64,000 bases of DNA from positions 1 through 64,000 of the forward strand of contig WMKJ01000069.1 in NCBI GenBank assembly GCA_009733715.1. Direction: 5' to 3'. Under the pieces are notes generated by a model. That model did not search any database and was not told the DNA's origin. It was given only the letters and a program-made list of their open reading frames with translations. The DNA is from Herpomyces periplanetae. Taxonomy: Eukaryota > Ascomycota > Laboulbeniomycetes > Herpomycetales > Herpomycetaceae. Both the position numbers and the translations under genes were made by a program. Shown piece after piece: positions 35,131 through 45,351 of the stretch. Every line of letters begins with the position of its first letter. Positions within the stretch are counted from its first letter, which is position 1.

Positions 35131-38100
35131 ATGTCATTTAAGAGACGCATGGAATTCGATCATCCCAAGGACCCAAATTTTAACGCGTCGTCAGATAATT
35201 CAGCATCTATGAAATCGTTGGGTAATGACACACCTCGACAGGCTACAGCAGCCCAGTTAGCAAATCGAAAGTATGTTACGAATTCGTTTGTCCTTTTGAA
35301 CACTATCAAGTCAACTTTTTACGTCTATCTCGGGCAATTATACCTTGCCTGATGCGATCAGCGAGGTACAATGCTATAATCGGCTTTTCATCACTGTTAA
35401 GCGCGCCGGTTCGCGCTGACGCGCCTTAATATTCATATATCGCACGCTCGATGCCTGTGTTCCATTTGTTTTCACCGTACACGTACACGATGAATTTGCG
35501 CAAGAATTGTCAAGAGACTAGCTTCACCGGTTGATCACAAGATATTTATTCTATGCTCAGTTGTGATCACTACGCCGACGTTTAACGTGAGGGTTACAGC
35601 GCTATCGCGTTTGATTCATGCCGAAACGTTCATATATTTGCTAATTCTAGTCAGATTTAGCACGTGTATTTAAAGCCGTGTACTCATGTTTACTTTCATC
35701 CATTTGGAATAACTGACCCTTATTTATCGTGATATTCCTCTAGGATAAAACCTTTAAAGGAGCGGAGACAGTATGCAAACAAACAGAGTTATGCCACCTT
35801 CATGGCTCAAACTCCGTCTGTGAATTCCCCCGATACGTCATCAAATAATGTAAGGAAATTTTTTGCTATTTTATCTCTTTTGACTTACTTTCAAGTATGC
35901 TCGTCATACTATTTCTTTGTTAATATCTTCCCCTCCCCCTCAAAAGTTACTGTGTCTCCACGAATTCATGTAATTCACCCAACATACCGTCATTGCGCTG
36001 AACGGCAAATCTTTACTGCCTAGATATTTGTATCTCGTGATTGTTCGTTGCCCTTCACGTTAAGTTTTGGTAAACGATTCCTTGCCACATGTTCATTTTT
36101 GCGAGTGAATGAAAGGTGAAATGATCGGGCCGAATGTGCGTTATGTATCGACCATCAGTATGTTGTAATCATGGTGTGGCGATTCATAAAAATTCGTGAT
36201 GTGTGAAAGGCCTGTTCGTTTTGCCATTTAACATTAACCTTTTAAATTTCCTAAACGTTTCATTTTGCCCAAAATACTCACATTCGTTTTATTTCGTTCA
36301 GAGGGAAAATCCTTCCTCGGCCTTCGGCTTTAAGTCAACCCCGTTATTTGGGCAGGCGGCCGGAACGTCTACTTTCAACTTTTTCACACCAGGTGGTGTT
36401 AAACAAAATCAAGACGAGGCATCTGGGTCATCCACGTCCAGTATACCCGTAACTCCTGTGAACTTTAACATTGGTTCTCAGGGTACATTTAATTTTTCCG
36501 CTGGTTCAGCAAACCCATTCTCCCTGAGCGCGAAGCCTAGTGAGAATACTCAAAAAGACAATTTGTTTAATTTACCAAAGTCTAGCACACCAGCTCAGAC
36601 TCCTTTAGGAAATTTTACGGGCACGTGTAAGTACACATCTCTCAAATGATGATATGTGGTGGTTTGCCATGTTTGACATAAATTCCTCCCAATAGTCGGT
36701 GCTGCTTCTACACCAAGTGGAAGTTCAAGCCCATTTGTGTTCGGATCAAATGCCAACAGTCAAGGCGGAGGTTTGTTCGGGAAGAGTGAAACTTCTGCAT
36801 CAACCGGGTCTACTAGCGAGGCTGGACTTGGCACCACTAATCAGACGGTCAATAACCCTTTTTCTTCTACCCCGGCCAAAACAGGGTCAGGATTTATACA
36901 GAATGTCGGATCTGTAGGGCAAACTTCGGCTGTAGGAATAGGTGGTGTCAATATGTTTTCCTCAATGACAGGCTCTTCGGGGAGTTCGAGTTTCGGGTTT
37001 GGTGCTAAAATTGGCGATGAAGAAAAGACAGGAACATTCCGATTCCCCAAGGCAACAACGCCAAAGAGTTTATTCGGAGGCGTCGATGCTACTACCACGA
37101 GTAACGCCAGTGGTATCACCCCTGCAGCATCTATTCCAGGTAAGGTTGACGGTAGCAGTGAGGTAAAGATGGAGGATGGGCATGGAAATGTAGGAAGTGT
37201 TCTATGGGGTAATAAAATACCCTTTTCCTCAGCACCCAATTCCAGTTTGCCCAGTGCAACTAATGATCAACCGATATTTTCTAAGGTAAGTTGGAATTTA
37301 CAACTAAGTTTTTGTGAGGTGAGTTATGCTAATTTAAAGCTACTTAGACCCTTCAGTCGGATGCACTCGGATCAGTTGTTGAGTCGAAGACAGAAGGGTT
37401 TACTCCAAAACATGCGGGTGAAATTTCTGACAACATTAATGATAGCAGCCAAGTTAAATCCCTCAAGGATTCGGTTTGGTCTGGAAAGGGGACAACTGGA
37501 GGGGCATTGATGGGCAACTTATTCGGATCTGCGATGGACAATACAACAGAATCAAAAGATAACACGCAAGGAGTAGTGAAGCAAAGTTTATTTTTTGGTA
37601 ATAGTCCCGCAGAGTCTAAAAGTTTAACGGAACCAATTAGTCAAACGGGGAGACTTTTTTCATTTGGTGGAGCGGGGAATAACTCATTTACAAGTGGAAG
37701 TGGAGCACTTTCCTTTGGAGCGAAAAGTAGCATTGTTACGGAAAGTAATTCGGATAAGAAAGACAAGGAAAAGGATACCCCAAGCTCTAGTCTTTTCGGA
37801 ACAGAAAATTCTTTGAAGGGAAAGAATGATAGTATCATTGCAACGAACGATACATTACAGGCGGCATCAAAAATACCAACTACAAGTACGAAGGATAATA
37901 CAATAGGTTTTTCACCCTACAAACCGTTAAATTTCACGGCAAATACAGGCACGGGCACGGCCCCAGAGATAACAAACTTTGATGCAAGTGGGACGGGTAG
38001 TGGATTAGAGTTAGGTAAAGGAACGGGGGAAAGTAGGCTCAGGTCAACGAGCATTACGCCTTCAGGTAGAGTGGATAGCAATGCAAGCTCAGCAAACACG

Positions 38101-38721
38101 GATACCAGGATTGGGAGAAACGGGGAAGGATCAAAAACTTCGCAGGTGTTTCGAGAAACATTAGCATCAGCAACTAGTCAATCTTTGGGTAATAGTGGAG
38201 GAAATGGAGAAAGGCTTAAAGTCAGTGGTGATAATGCCGCTACCAACGGTAAAGTTCGGGAGATGTTAGATGGGGAAAAAGGGAACGGCAAAACGGTAGA
38301 TATTAAAGAAGGAAGTGTGGGCACATTATTGGAAAGCGGAGCAGGACTTGATTTTAGACGGATAAACGAATCATTTTTGGGACATTTGCAGAATCAAGCG
38401 ATAGATAAAGATTGGTCGGTAATATTGCTAGAGTATTTGAAATTATCGATTTGTGAAGGAGATAAAACGGATATTGTTTATCCACGCGAAGTCGCCGAAG
38501 CGATTATCACTCATGAAGCGGTGAACAGGATTGACAATGATAGAGCAAAGTTGGACGATGGGGCTGAGATAGTGGGGACGCAAGAGGGAAGAAGGATGAA
38601 AAGGCGAGCTGAGGAAGGGTTGGAGGGAGTAGGTCGTAAAGATGAAGGAGGGGGAGAAGGGCGTAAGTGGGGAGAGGAATCTATTTCAACGAAGAAGAGC
38701 AAACGTAGATTAGAAGAATGA
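35131..38721 (+). CDS. Nup50/Nup2-like FG nucleoporin
   Basis: Protein of 841 residues in five exons: 35131-35270, 35744-35849, 36302-36626, 36696-37285 and 37357-38721. Introns of 473, 452, 69 and 71 bases keep the frame. The N-terminus MSFKRRMEFDHPKD, then AAQLANRKIKPLKERRQ across the first junction, fits the basic importin-alpha-binding start of Nup50/Nup2. FG motifs follow (SAFGF, LFGQ, FVFGS, LFGKS, LFGS, LFSFGG, LSFGA). A later block FRRINESFLGHLQ matches the conserved LNESFL-type segment of the family. The C-terminus is Lys/Arg/Glu-rich (TKKSKRRLEE) and no Ran-binding domain is present, unlike yeast Nup2 or vertebrate Nup50. The role is importin recycling at the nuclear basket. A longer in-frame start at 35014 is possible, but the chosen ATG fits the family better. 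Confidence 0.82.
35397..35429. promoter_or_regulatory. imperfect palindrome with E2F/MBF-like arms
   Basis: A 33-base inverted element in the first intron of the Nup50-like gene, TTAAGCGCGCC on the left and ACGCGCCTTAA on the right, with a GC-rich centre. Each arm resembles cell-cycle factor sites (E2F TTSSCGC, MBF ACGCG). Regulatory function is inference. Confidence 0.35.
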
Positions 38722-38986
38722 ATTAAGGTGTACTGTGCAGGGGAAATGGGGGGTGTAATTGTGGTTTAGGTTATTGGGTAAATGAATATGGATGGGCATC
38801 GGATGAGTTAATTTGAAATTTTTGGAAGAATGTATAAAATATGCGCAGTGTACAGGGAATTTGGATGTATTGACTGGCAAGATTAAGGATGTATACATAT
38901 ATGGTTGGGTATACACATGAACATACATTCACAAGCACATGGACGTATACGTAGACGAACACTCGAACGCGTGCATGCACATAAAC
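38722..38986. other. convergent 3' spacer
   Basis: The 265 bases between the stop codons of the Nup50-like and DUF7732-like genes. It contains the tail-to-tail untranslated regions; no poly(A) signal of strict consensus was recognised. Confidence 0.5.
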
Positions 38987-40051
38987 TTATCTATGCATCA
39001 TCACAATAACCCAGATGATGAAAAAATAGACATGGAATTTATAAGTAGAAGCAGTGGAGGCTTGCAGTGGAGCAGCGTCGGGAAGTGTACCGTTTAGAAA
39101 AATAGTACTTTTGCCATTATAATCCGCGACGTTAACCATTGATTTATTCAACGCAGCGTACTCACCCGTACCCAACATGGCTTGAATGAAATTTGGATCA
39201 TGATTTTCATCGCAAGCACAATCTCGATTTTCTTGACATAAGCAAACAACTGGTTTTGATTGGAGCGTAGAATTGGATGTAGTAGTATCGTTAGATGGGT
39301 TAATGGAAGAGCTATGGTTGGTGAAAACCCAAGGACGATGAAAATGATAAGGAAAAGTACTAGCAAGCCAGATCCCGGGGAAGATGGCTAAAGGTAAGAA
39401 AAGGGCACCTGGTCGCAATCCAGATCTTGTTATTGAGCCTGAACGAAAAGGTACAGATGAACCACCTGCGTAGAATCCATGGTAAGGAGGCGGAGAAGAT
39501 TGCAGCGGACGAGAAAACGGTGAGCGTTGACCGGAAAATGGGCCTAAAAAGGAAATTAAATGTCAGACGAATAAATTCACTTGAAACGAACTGCATTCAT
39601 GGGTGACGCAAAAAAGGTGGGGCGAATAAAGAGGAAGCAGCAGATGTGATAGTGACGAGACGAGACGAGGGGAAACAAAAAGATTGGGCAGGAGGCAGAT
39701 GAGATGAGATTTGGAGAGGGAAAGAGCAAGGGAATAAGAAGGAAAGTGGGAACGAGATGGTGAATCAGGTTATGACGTACTGCGACTAGATGAAGGTTTA
39801 TTACGATATTTTGTATAGGCGGTGGATAGTTTAGATTTTATGTTGGAAAAGGTGGATGAGCCACGTATTCCAGAAGCGCGGGCACGTTTTTGCAAGTTAT
39901 ATGATGCGTGAAAAGTTGCCGGATATGGTTGTGGTGGCGTTAAGGGAAAATTCACCGTGTCAGCGGGTAGATTAAGAATACTATTTGATACTTGAGCGTT
40001 GTAAAGATGAATAAAGGGTAAAATTAACATTAAAATGATTGATGTATTCAT
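38987..40051 (-). CDS. DUF7732-like secreted, possibly GPI-anchored protein
   Basis: Protein of 275 residues in two exons: 40051-39781 and 39543-38987 (intron 237 bases, GTACGT donor, TTTTTAG acceptor, phase 1). It starts with a signal peptide (NTSIILMLILPFIHLYNAQ). A basic Ser-rich segment and an inner hydrophobic stretch follow (ALFLPLAIFPGIWLAS). Then comes a Cys-containing block, VVCLCQENRDCACDENHD, and NKSMVNVADYNG plus TIFLNGTLPDAA. The C-terminus is hydrophobic (FHVYFFIIWVIVMM), which could be a GPI-attachment signal or a membrane helix. The CLCQE..CACD block with NGTLP matches a conserved domain I remember from ascomycete hypothetical proteins (DUF7732). Function unknown; likely cell surface. 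Several N-glycosylation sequons are present. Confidence 0.75.
39654..39671. repeat. ACGAG pentanucleotide repeat
   Basis: Three to four ACGAG units within the intron of the DUF7732-like gene; the complement of the CTCGT repeats seen elsewhere. Confidence 0.7.
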
Positions 40052-40183
40052 TATGAATAAGAAAATTAATGAGAGAAAGTTATCTTGTAAAAAGTTGTTA
40101 TGCCAAAAAGTAACGAACAGCTTGCTTATAGTAGTTTGTAATGACGGTTCATCTATGTAAGATAAGGAAGGTTTAATGATGAA

Positions 40184-40915
40184 CTACGAAACAAATGATA
40201 TGCGTGTACTATCAAGTTGCTGCTCACGAATTAATTGTTCGAGTAAAAGAGAAACCAGATTCGATGAAGACGCGTCATTTAGTGAGGGAACGTTTCGAGG
40301 AATTCGAGACGATGGTCGATGCAGCGGGGAAATAACGTTAACATCAGCAATTAAAGTCGCTTCCCCTTCCTCACTTCTAGCATCGTTTTGTGAGTACGTG
40401 GATGTAGAGTTAGAATCTTTCCAAGGTAGACTACAGTTATCCCCGGTGCGTTGATTAATGGATAATTGGCTTCCCGCTAACGACGAATTTCTCCCTTCAC
40501 TGGACGATGCTAGTGTTGTACATTGTGATGCTGGAACAATATCCAAGCCAGTTGTATCCTTAACTTTCACTCGTTGGTTTTGCTCAAACTTTCGTCGTGC
40601 CCAAAGTGTTCCCTCCCAGCGACATAGTAAGTTAATTTCATGATCTGTTAAGCTCAAGGCTGAAAAAGCTTGCAGAAGTCTTGAATGGTAAGGTAATGAT
40701 TTTAACCGTCGTTGATGTGGCTCAAAGGCATAATTAAGACCGGGATATCGCGCTTCCAACGAGTTTAAAGAACCGTGAAATCTTTGTGTTTCGATTCGAA
40801 CTTCTTGGATTAAGTGACGATGTAAAAATGCTTGAAAATCGGGCGGGTCATTCATCGATGGTTTTGGGTACAAATAATTGTAAACTTGTTCGTGCAGTTT
40901 AACTTGCCGTCGCAT
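40184..40915 (-). CDS. conserved fungal protein of unknown function, 243 residues
   Basis: Single-exon frame from ATG at 40915. The first 115 residues are helical and look conserved: SLEARYPGLNYAFEPHQRRL, then ALSLTDHEINLLCRWEGTLW followed by ARRKFE and VKDTTGLDI. The segment around LCRWEGT.WAR recalls an uncharacterised ascomycete family, from memory. The remaining half is Ser/Asn-rich low complexity, ending with a short helix (LVSLLLEQLIREQQLD). No signal peptide, membrane helix or catalytic motif is seen. The gene lies 132 bases upstream of the DUF7732-like gene on the same strand, with a separate start. Function cannot be assigned. Confidence 0.68.
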   Translation of the reverse strand: MRRQVKLHEQVYNYLYPKPSMNDPPDFQAFLHRHLIQEVRIETQRFHGSLNSLEARYPGLNYAFEPHQRRLKSLPYHSRLLQAFSALSLTDHEINLLCRWEGTLWARRKFEQNQRVKVKDTTGLDIVPASQCTTLASSSEGRNSSLAGSQLSINQRTGDNCSLPWKDSNSTSTYSQNDARSEEGEATLIADVNVISPLHRPSSRIPRNVPSLNDASSSNLVSLLLEQLIREQQLDSTRISFVS

Positions 40916-41939
40916 TTTTGTTTCTAAGGAGGGGGCAAGGAATTTTCAAGTTAAGGCTAACCCAGCGTATAGATCTGAAGTTTTATGTGCCAAAATTCCT
41001 GTTAAATATCAATTTTATGATTAAGAATACTTGATAATTCTATAGAAATACAACTAAACAGGCCCAACCAACGTGATAGAATGCGTAGAAACAAATTAAT
41101 GATATATTATACGGTCAAAAAGAATGAGGTGTAGTAAATCCCCAATGTGTTCATTTCAGCATTAATAACGATGCTTGCTTGAAATATCAATGATATTTCC
41201 CGATCTGGAAAACTTCCCTTTCCAAGCTAATGTCACTAAATAGCACCACAATCCTTCCACAATCAATACAATACGACAGCAGCCGCTACAGCGGCTTCAT
41301 CGGGCAACCAACATGTTCACCTAACAATTCACCTATTACTTACCAACAAAACCAACTTTAATCCGCTAATTTGGTTATCCCTTTTCCTTCGGTTTCACTA
41401 GCTCCCTTTTAAATCGCGAGTCATTCTGTATGCTCCGATACCCATATAACAATTTGTATGCTCCAGCTGCTCTCCCTCCATAGCGTCCGTCCTTCCGTCT
41501 GTCCTCCAGCCCACCCATCTACTCACTCATCTGTGATTTCCCTCTACCCACCTTTATTTCTCCTCCCTCCAATCATTTTTGATACAGATGATAACACTGT
41601 ATTGTATCACTCACTCTTTACACACACCGAATAGCATCTGTTATTTTATCAACTTTCGTGTTGCCCATGCACAAATAACTTAGTCCATACAATCATAATC
41701 TGCTCTCCACCCTCTCCCTCCTGTCCTCAGCGCCCTACCAAAGTCCAAAATCACATGTGTTTCACGTGCACACATTAGGTAATCAGTAAGCGAAATTCAC
41801 CACGAAAATGGTGAAATAATTTCCATTTGGAATACTCACGATGATGAATGGGTTGAGTTGGTGTTTTTAGCAAGTTTACAATATCAATTTAATATTCAAT
41901 TAAAGTTTGGTTATACGGTATCTTTCAACTTAATTAATC
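40916..41939. promoter_or_regulatory. divergent promoter region (243-residue gene and eL20)
   Basis: About 1 kb with no gene. It becomes C/T-rich on the plus strand toward eL20 (41450-41740), typical of ribosomal protein gene leaders in fungi. No specific ribosomal-protein promoter box was recognised. Confidence 0.45.
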
Positions 41940-42750
41940 ATGAGCTTGCCAAAAAGTGAGTATATTCATTATGATATTTTTTTTACTTGAATTTTGTACG
42001 TTGCCTACTTACACCGCGCCTCCATCACCCATTTATTCTTTTGATATGCGTTTTTTTATATTACAGGCCGATTTCATGAATATCAGGTGATTGGCAGACA
42101 TCTGCCCACCGAAAAAAACCCCCAACCTAAACTTTACCGAATGCTTATAATGGCCCCAAACGAGGTTGTCGTTAAGTCGAGATTTTGGTATTTTCTCGCT
42201 CGACTAAAGAAGATTAAAAAAGCCAATGGAGAAATTGTTTCTCTTCGAGAAGTTAGTCTTACAAGTGGTTATTTTTGTGTATGATTTTGTTAATTAAACA
42301 TGTGCTAGGTTTTTGAAAAAAGGCCTAATAAGGTCAAAAATTTCGGAATATGGATTCGTTATGACTCTCGTTCTGGCACCCACAATATGTTTAAGGAATA
42401 TCGTGAAATGTCACGTGTTGACGCTGTACATTCAATGTACCAAGACATGGCAGCACGCCATCGAGCACGTTTCCGATCAATTCACGTAGGTGTTTCATTC
42501 ATAAGTTTCACTGATGTATACTCTTTGCACCTTTTGTATAATGGTGGCAGTAGTGGTGATAATAATGGTGACTAACCTTGAGTATTATTAGATACTGAAA
42601 ATCGAGGAAATTGATAAATCTAGCGACGTTCGCAGACCGTACATCAAACAGTTACTTACGAATAATCTCAAGTTCCCACTACCACATCGTGTTTCAAAAT
42701 CTGCTTCAAAACGATTATTCGCTTCTCGTCGTCCTTCCACCTTTTTTTAA
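41940..42750 (+). CDS. 60S ribosomal protein eL20 (L18a/L20)
   Basis: Ribosomal protein of 178 residues in four exons: 41940-41955, 42067-42251, 42309-42485 and 42592-42750. Introns of 111, 57 and 106 bases have GTGAGT, GTTAGT and GTAGGT donors. Junctions restore a highly conserved sequence: MSLPK joins [32 protein letters not shown], then [39 protein letters not shown] and the basic tail [14 protein letters not shown]. Length matches the family. It is part of the large ribosomal subunit near the central protuberance side. The early first intron after 16 coding bases is typical of fungal ribosomal protein genes. Confidence 0.96.
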
Positions 42751-45351
42751 CTCAAGCTTAACAACACTCCTCCCAATCTTCCCTTCTCCTGTTCCAAGCT
42801 AACTCATTTTCATAGCTACATCAATGCAACAAATTTCCCCGTATACCAATTTTCTTGCCAACATGTTCGCCACCTATCATTGCCTGTTGGATAATTTCCC
42901 TGACTCTTTGCTAAAAGTGCGTATGTATCGTATTGCGTATGACTTGATTACAGTCAATTTTACCTTCACTTTGTCCTTCCTGCTTCTCTGTGACTTTACT
43001 CGTTACGTAATTTCATCGTGAAAGATGATTCTCAAAGGATAGTATGAATGAAGAGATTTGTTTAGCTGCACTTTACTGTACAACTCGCTTCCGCCGCTTA
43101 TTATCACCAATTTAATTTTTATCGTGAGCGAATAAATACCATCTACTTTGTCGGTAGTTTAAACATACATTTTAATTAAACATTTAGTATCCACGCATCA
43201 TCTGTACAACTTGCATCCCCGTATAATCAAAACTTACACACAAATATCGAGAGGTGCCTCCAGCTAATATCTTCCTCAATTATACTTTCGTTTAGTAAAA
43301 CGTTATTAAACCGTAGTTTCTAACCCCATATCACCACTCGTCAAAATATCTGACTGTTTATGGAGCACACTTTAACACGCTTACCCAATGGGGATGATAA
43401 ATACAAGTATAATGAAGCACTAACAACCCAATCTTTCCCTTATTTTTTATCGATAAAATCTTTTACATTTATGGGATCCTGTAGGCGTACATGTGTATAT
43501 ACTGAGCATGCCATTGCTTGCGTATACACCAAACCTATTAACATTGCCATCACATTCACAACTACTACTACTACTGCCACCATCACTACCATCAGCATCA
43601 TCCTGTATTTACCCATCTCGTCTCACCACTTCAGCCCTACAACCGTCTCAACCTCAACATTATCCGTTTTCTTCGCCTTGTCCTCAACATTACCCCTCAT
43701 CCCATCTCATCTCATCGCTCTTTCCGACCCTCTGTCAGTTTCGTCTGGTTAGTTACTTAATCAATCTTACGTTATGATACTTCGATCATCAACTTTTCTT
43801 GGTGTTACCATATCCAACAATCTCCTGTTCGTTCTTTTTAACTTGTTTTTCCCATCATCCTCCCAAACTCTGGAATCGCAGTGTTTCTCTTTTACCTTAA
43901 TATTAACCTTTAACTCTAATTTTCTCATCGGATGGCGTATTCCCGAGCCTCTCAATTTTTAAGTTCTCGGCTGATATTTCCTCATATTACACACCTTTAT
44001 CCTCAAGATCTTTCCTTAAACTCTCCCATTCGCCCCCCAAAATTACGCCTATCCTTGTACTCATATTCACGCCTAAACGATTCTCTTCTATATCTTCATG
44101 ACCTCGAGACTTGATTATCCTTGTTCATATTGTCGGTATCAATTTAATTCAACATGTACACAGATCTTACCGCTCAAACAAAGATGAAAATTGAACACAT
44201 TTTTGGATCAAACTACCCATTAATACGTAGATATGTGCGTGCGTACGTGCATGCGTACGTACCTATTCGCATGTGAGTGTGCACGTTTACCAGTACTGAC
44301 ACTTTTTAGATAACACTTTTTACTGTTCATGATTCGTTCAATTGACTTCGGGATGTTCATATCTTCTTCACACTTTTCGACTGGTATTTGCGCCTCGATA
44401 CCTTGTGGCTAGCTTTTTTATCCATGCCCATTCGTTCACTCTAGTGCGTTGTACACGCATCGTAATTTGCACTGGCAGGTTTGATTTCATACACTTGCGT
44501 AGCCAATCCAAGACCAGTTAAGCTCTAGCTTGTCTTTAAATTTATTTCATCCAGCTCCGTATCATTTCCTCGATAAGTGGCTTAACTGTCACTTCAATAA
44601 AGATAAAGTGCCTATATTAGCTTTTCGTAAACATACACTAGCCTTACAATGTCGTCCGTTAATTTTTATTCCATCCGTCCAACTTTTCGTTACATTGGCT
44701 AACTTCTTATATAACGCCCCACTTCATATCCAAGCTCTCTTGTTCTCTTTTTCTACTTAACAGATTGAATTATCCTCTTCACCTTCGACTCCTCAGCATA
44801 TCACACCATATGAAGTTCTTGTGCACGCATCCAGCGACGAGGTCATGATAATGTCAATGTCCCATTTTCTAACCATATTTTTCACACAATTTTTTAAACT
44901 TTAACACCACATCTCATCACATTTCTCTTTTATAATTCGTCAGTTTGTCGTTTTCATTTCGTCAATCTACCTTCATTACTCTCGGGCATTCTGCGCCCTC
45001 ACTCGTGTATTCAATCAGCCTATCGTCTCCCATTCTCTTACCTATTCTATGATCGCAGAGATTAATCACACGTTCAATTATGAATATTTTCCACCTTTCT
45101 TCACCACCCTCACCCTCCCGACCATCAGACCAGTTAATTCGTCATTTCCGACAAATTTCCCTACCTACGCCCGATTCAGATTCCGGTTAGTGTTGCTCGT
45201 GTTCACCGTCTTCCCATTATCACTTCATGTACTTCCATGATACGTTCCCGTTAAATTTTTATTCCGCTTGGTTAAAATGAAGACTATTTTATCATTTTCA
45301 AAGTCAGTCTAGCTTGAGTAACGCTGAAATTGTGGTATTTGATTGTTTTGA
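42751..45351. other. 2.6 kb spacer, pyrimidine-rich on plus strand
   Basis: No gene recognised. C/T-rich plus strand throughout, with an ACT trinucleotide stretch near 43560-43580 and an alternating GTACGTGC tract at 44231-44262. A first exon and promoter of the F-box gene should lie at the right end, but I could not place it. Confidence 0.45.
44231..44262. repeat. alternating purine-pyrimidine GTGC/GTAC tract
   Basis: About 30 bases of GTGCGTACGTGCATGC-like sequence, nearly perfectly alternating, in the spacer upstream of the F-box gene. Confidence 0.75.

Noticed and set aside
36841-37239. 132-codon minus-strand frame
   Set aside because: Antisense shadow of the FG-repeat exon of the nucleoporin gene.
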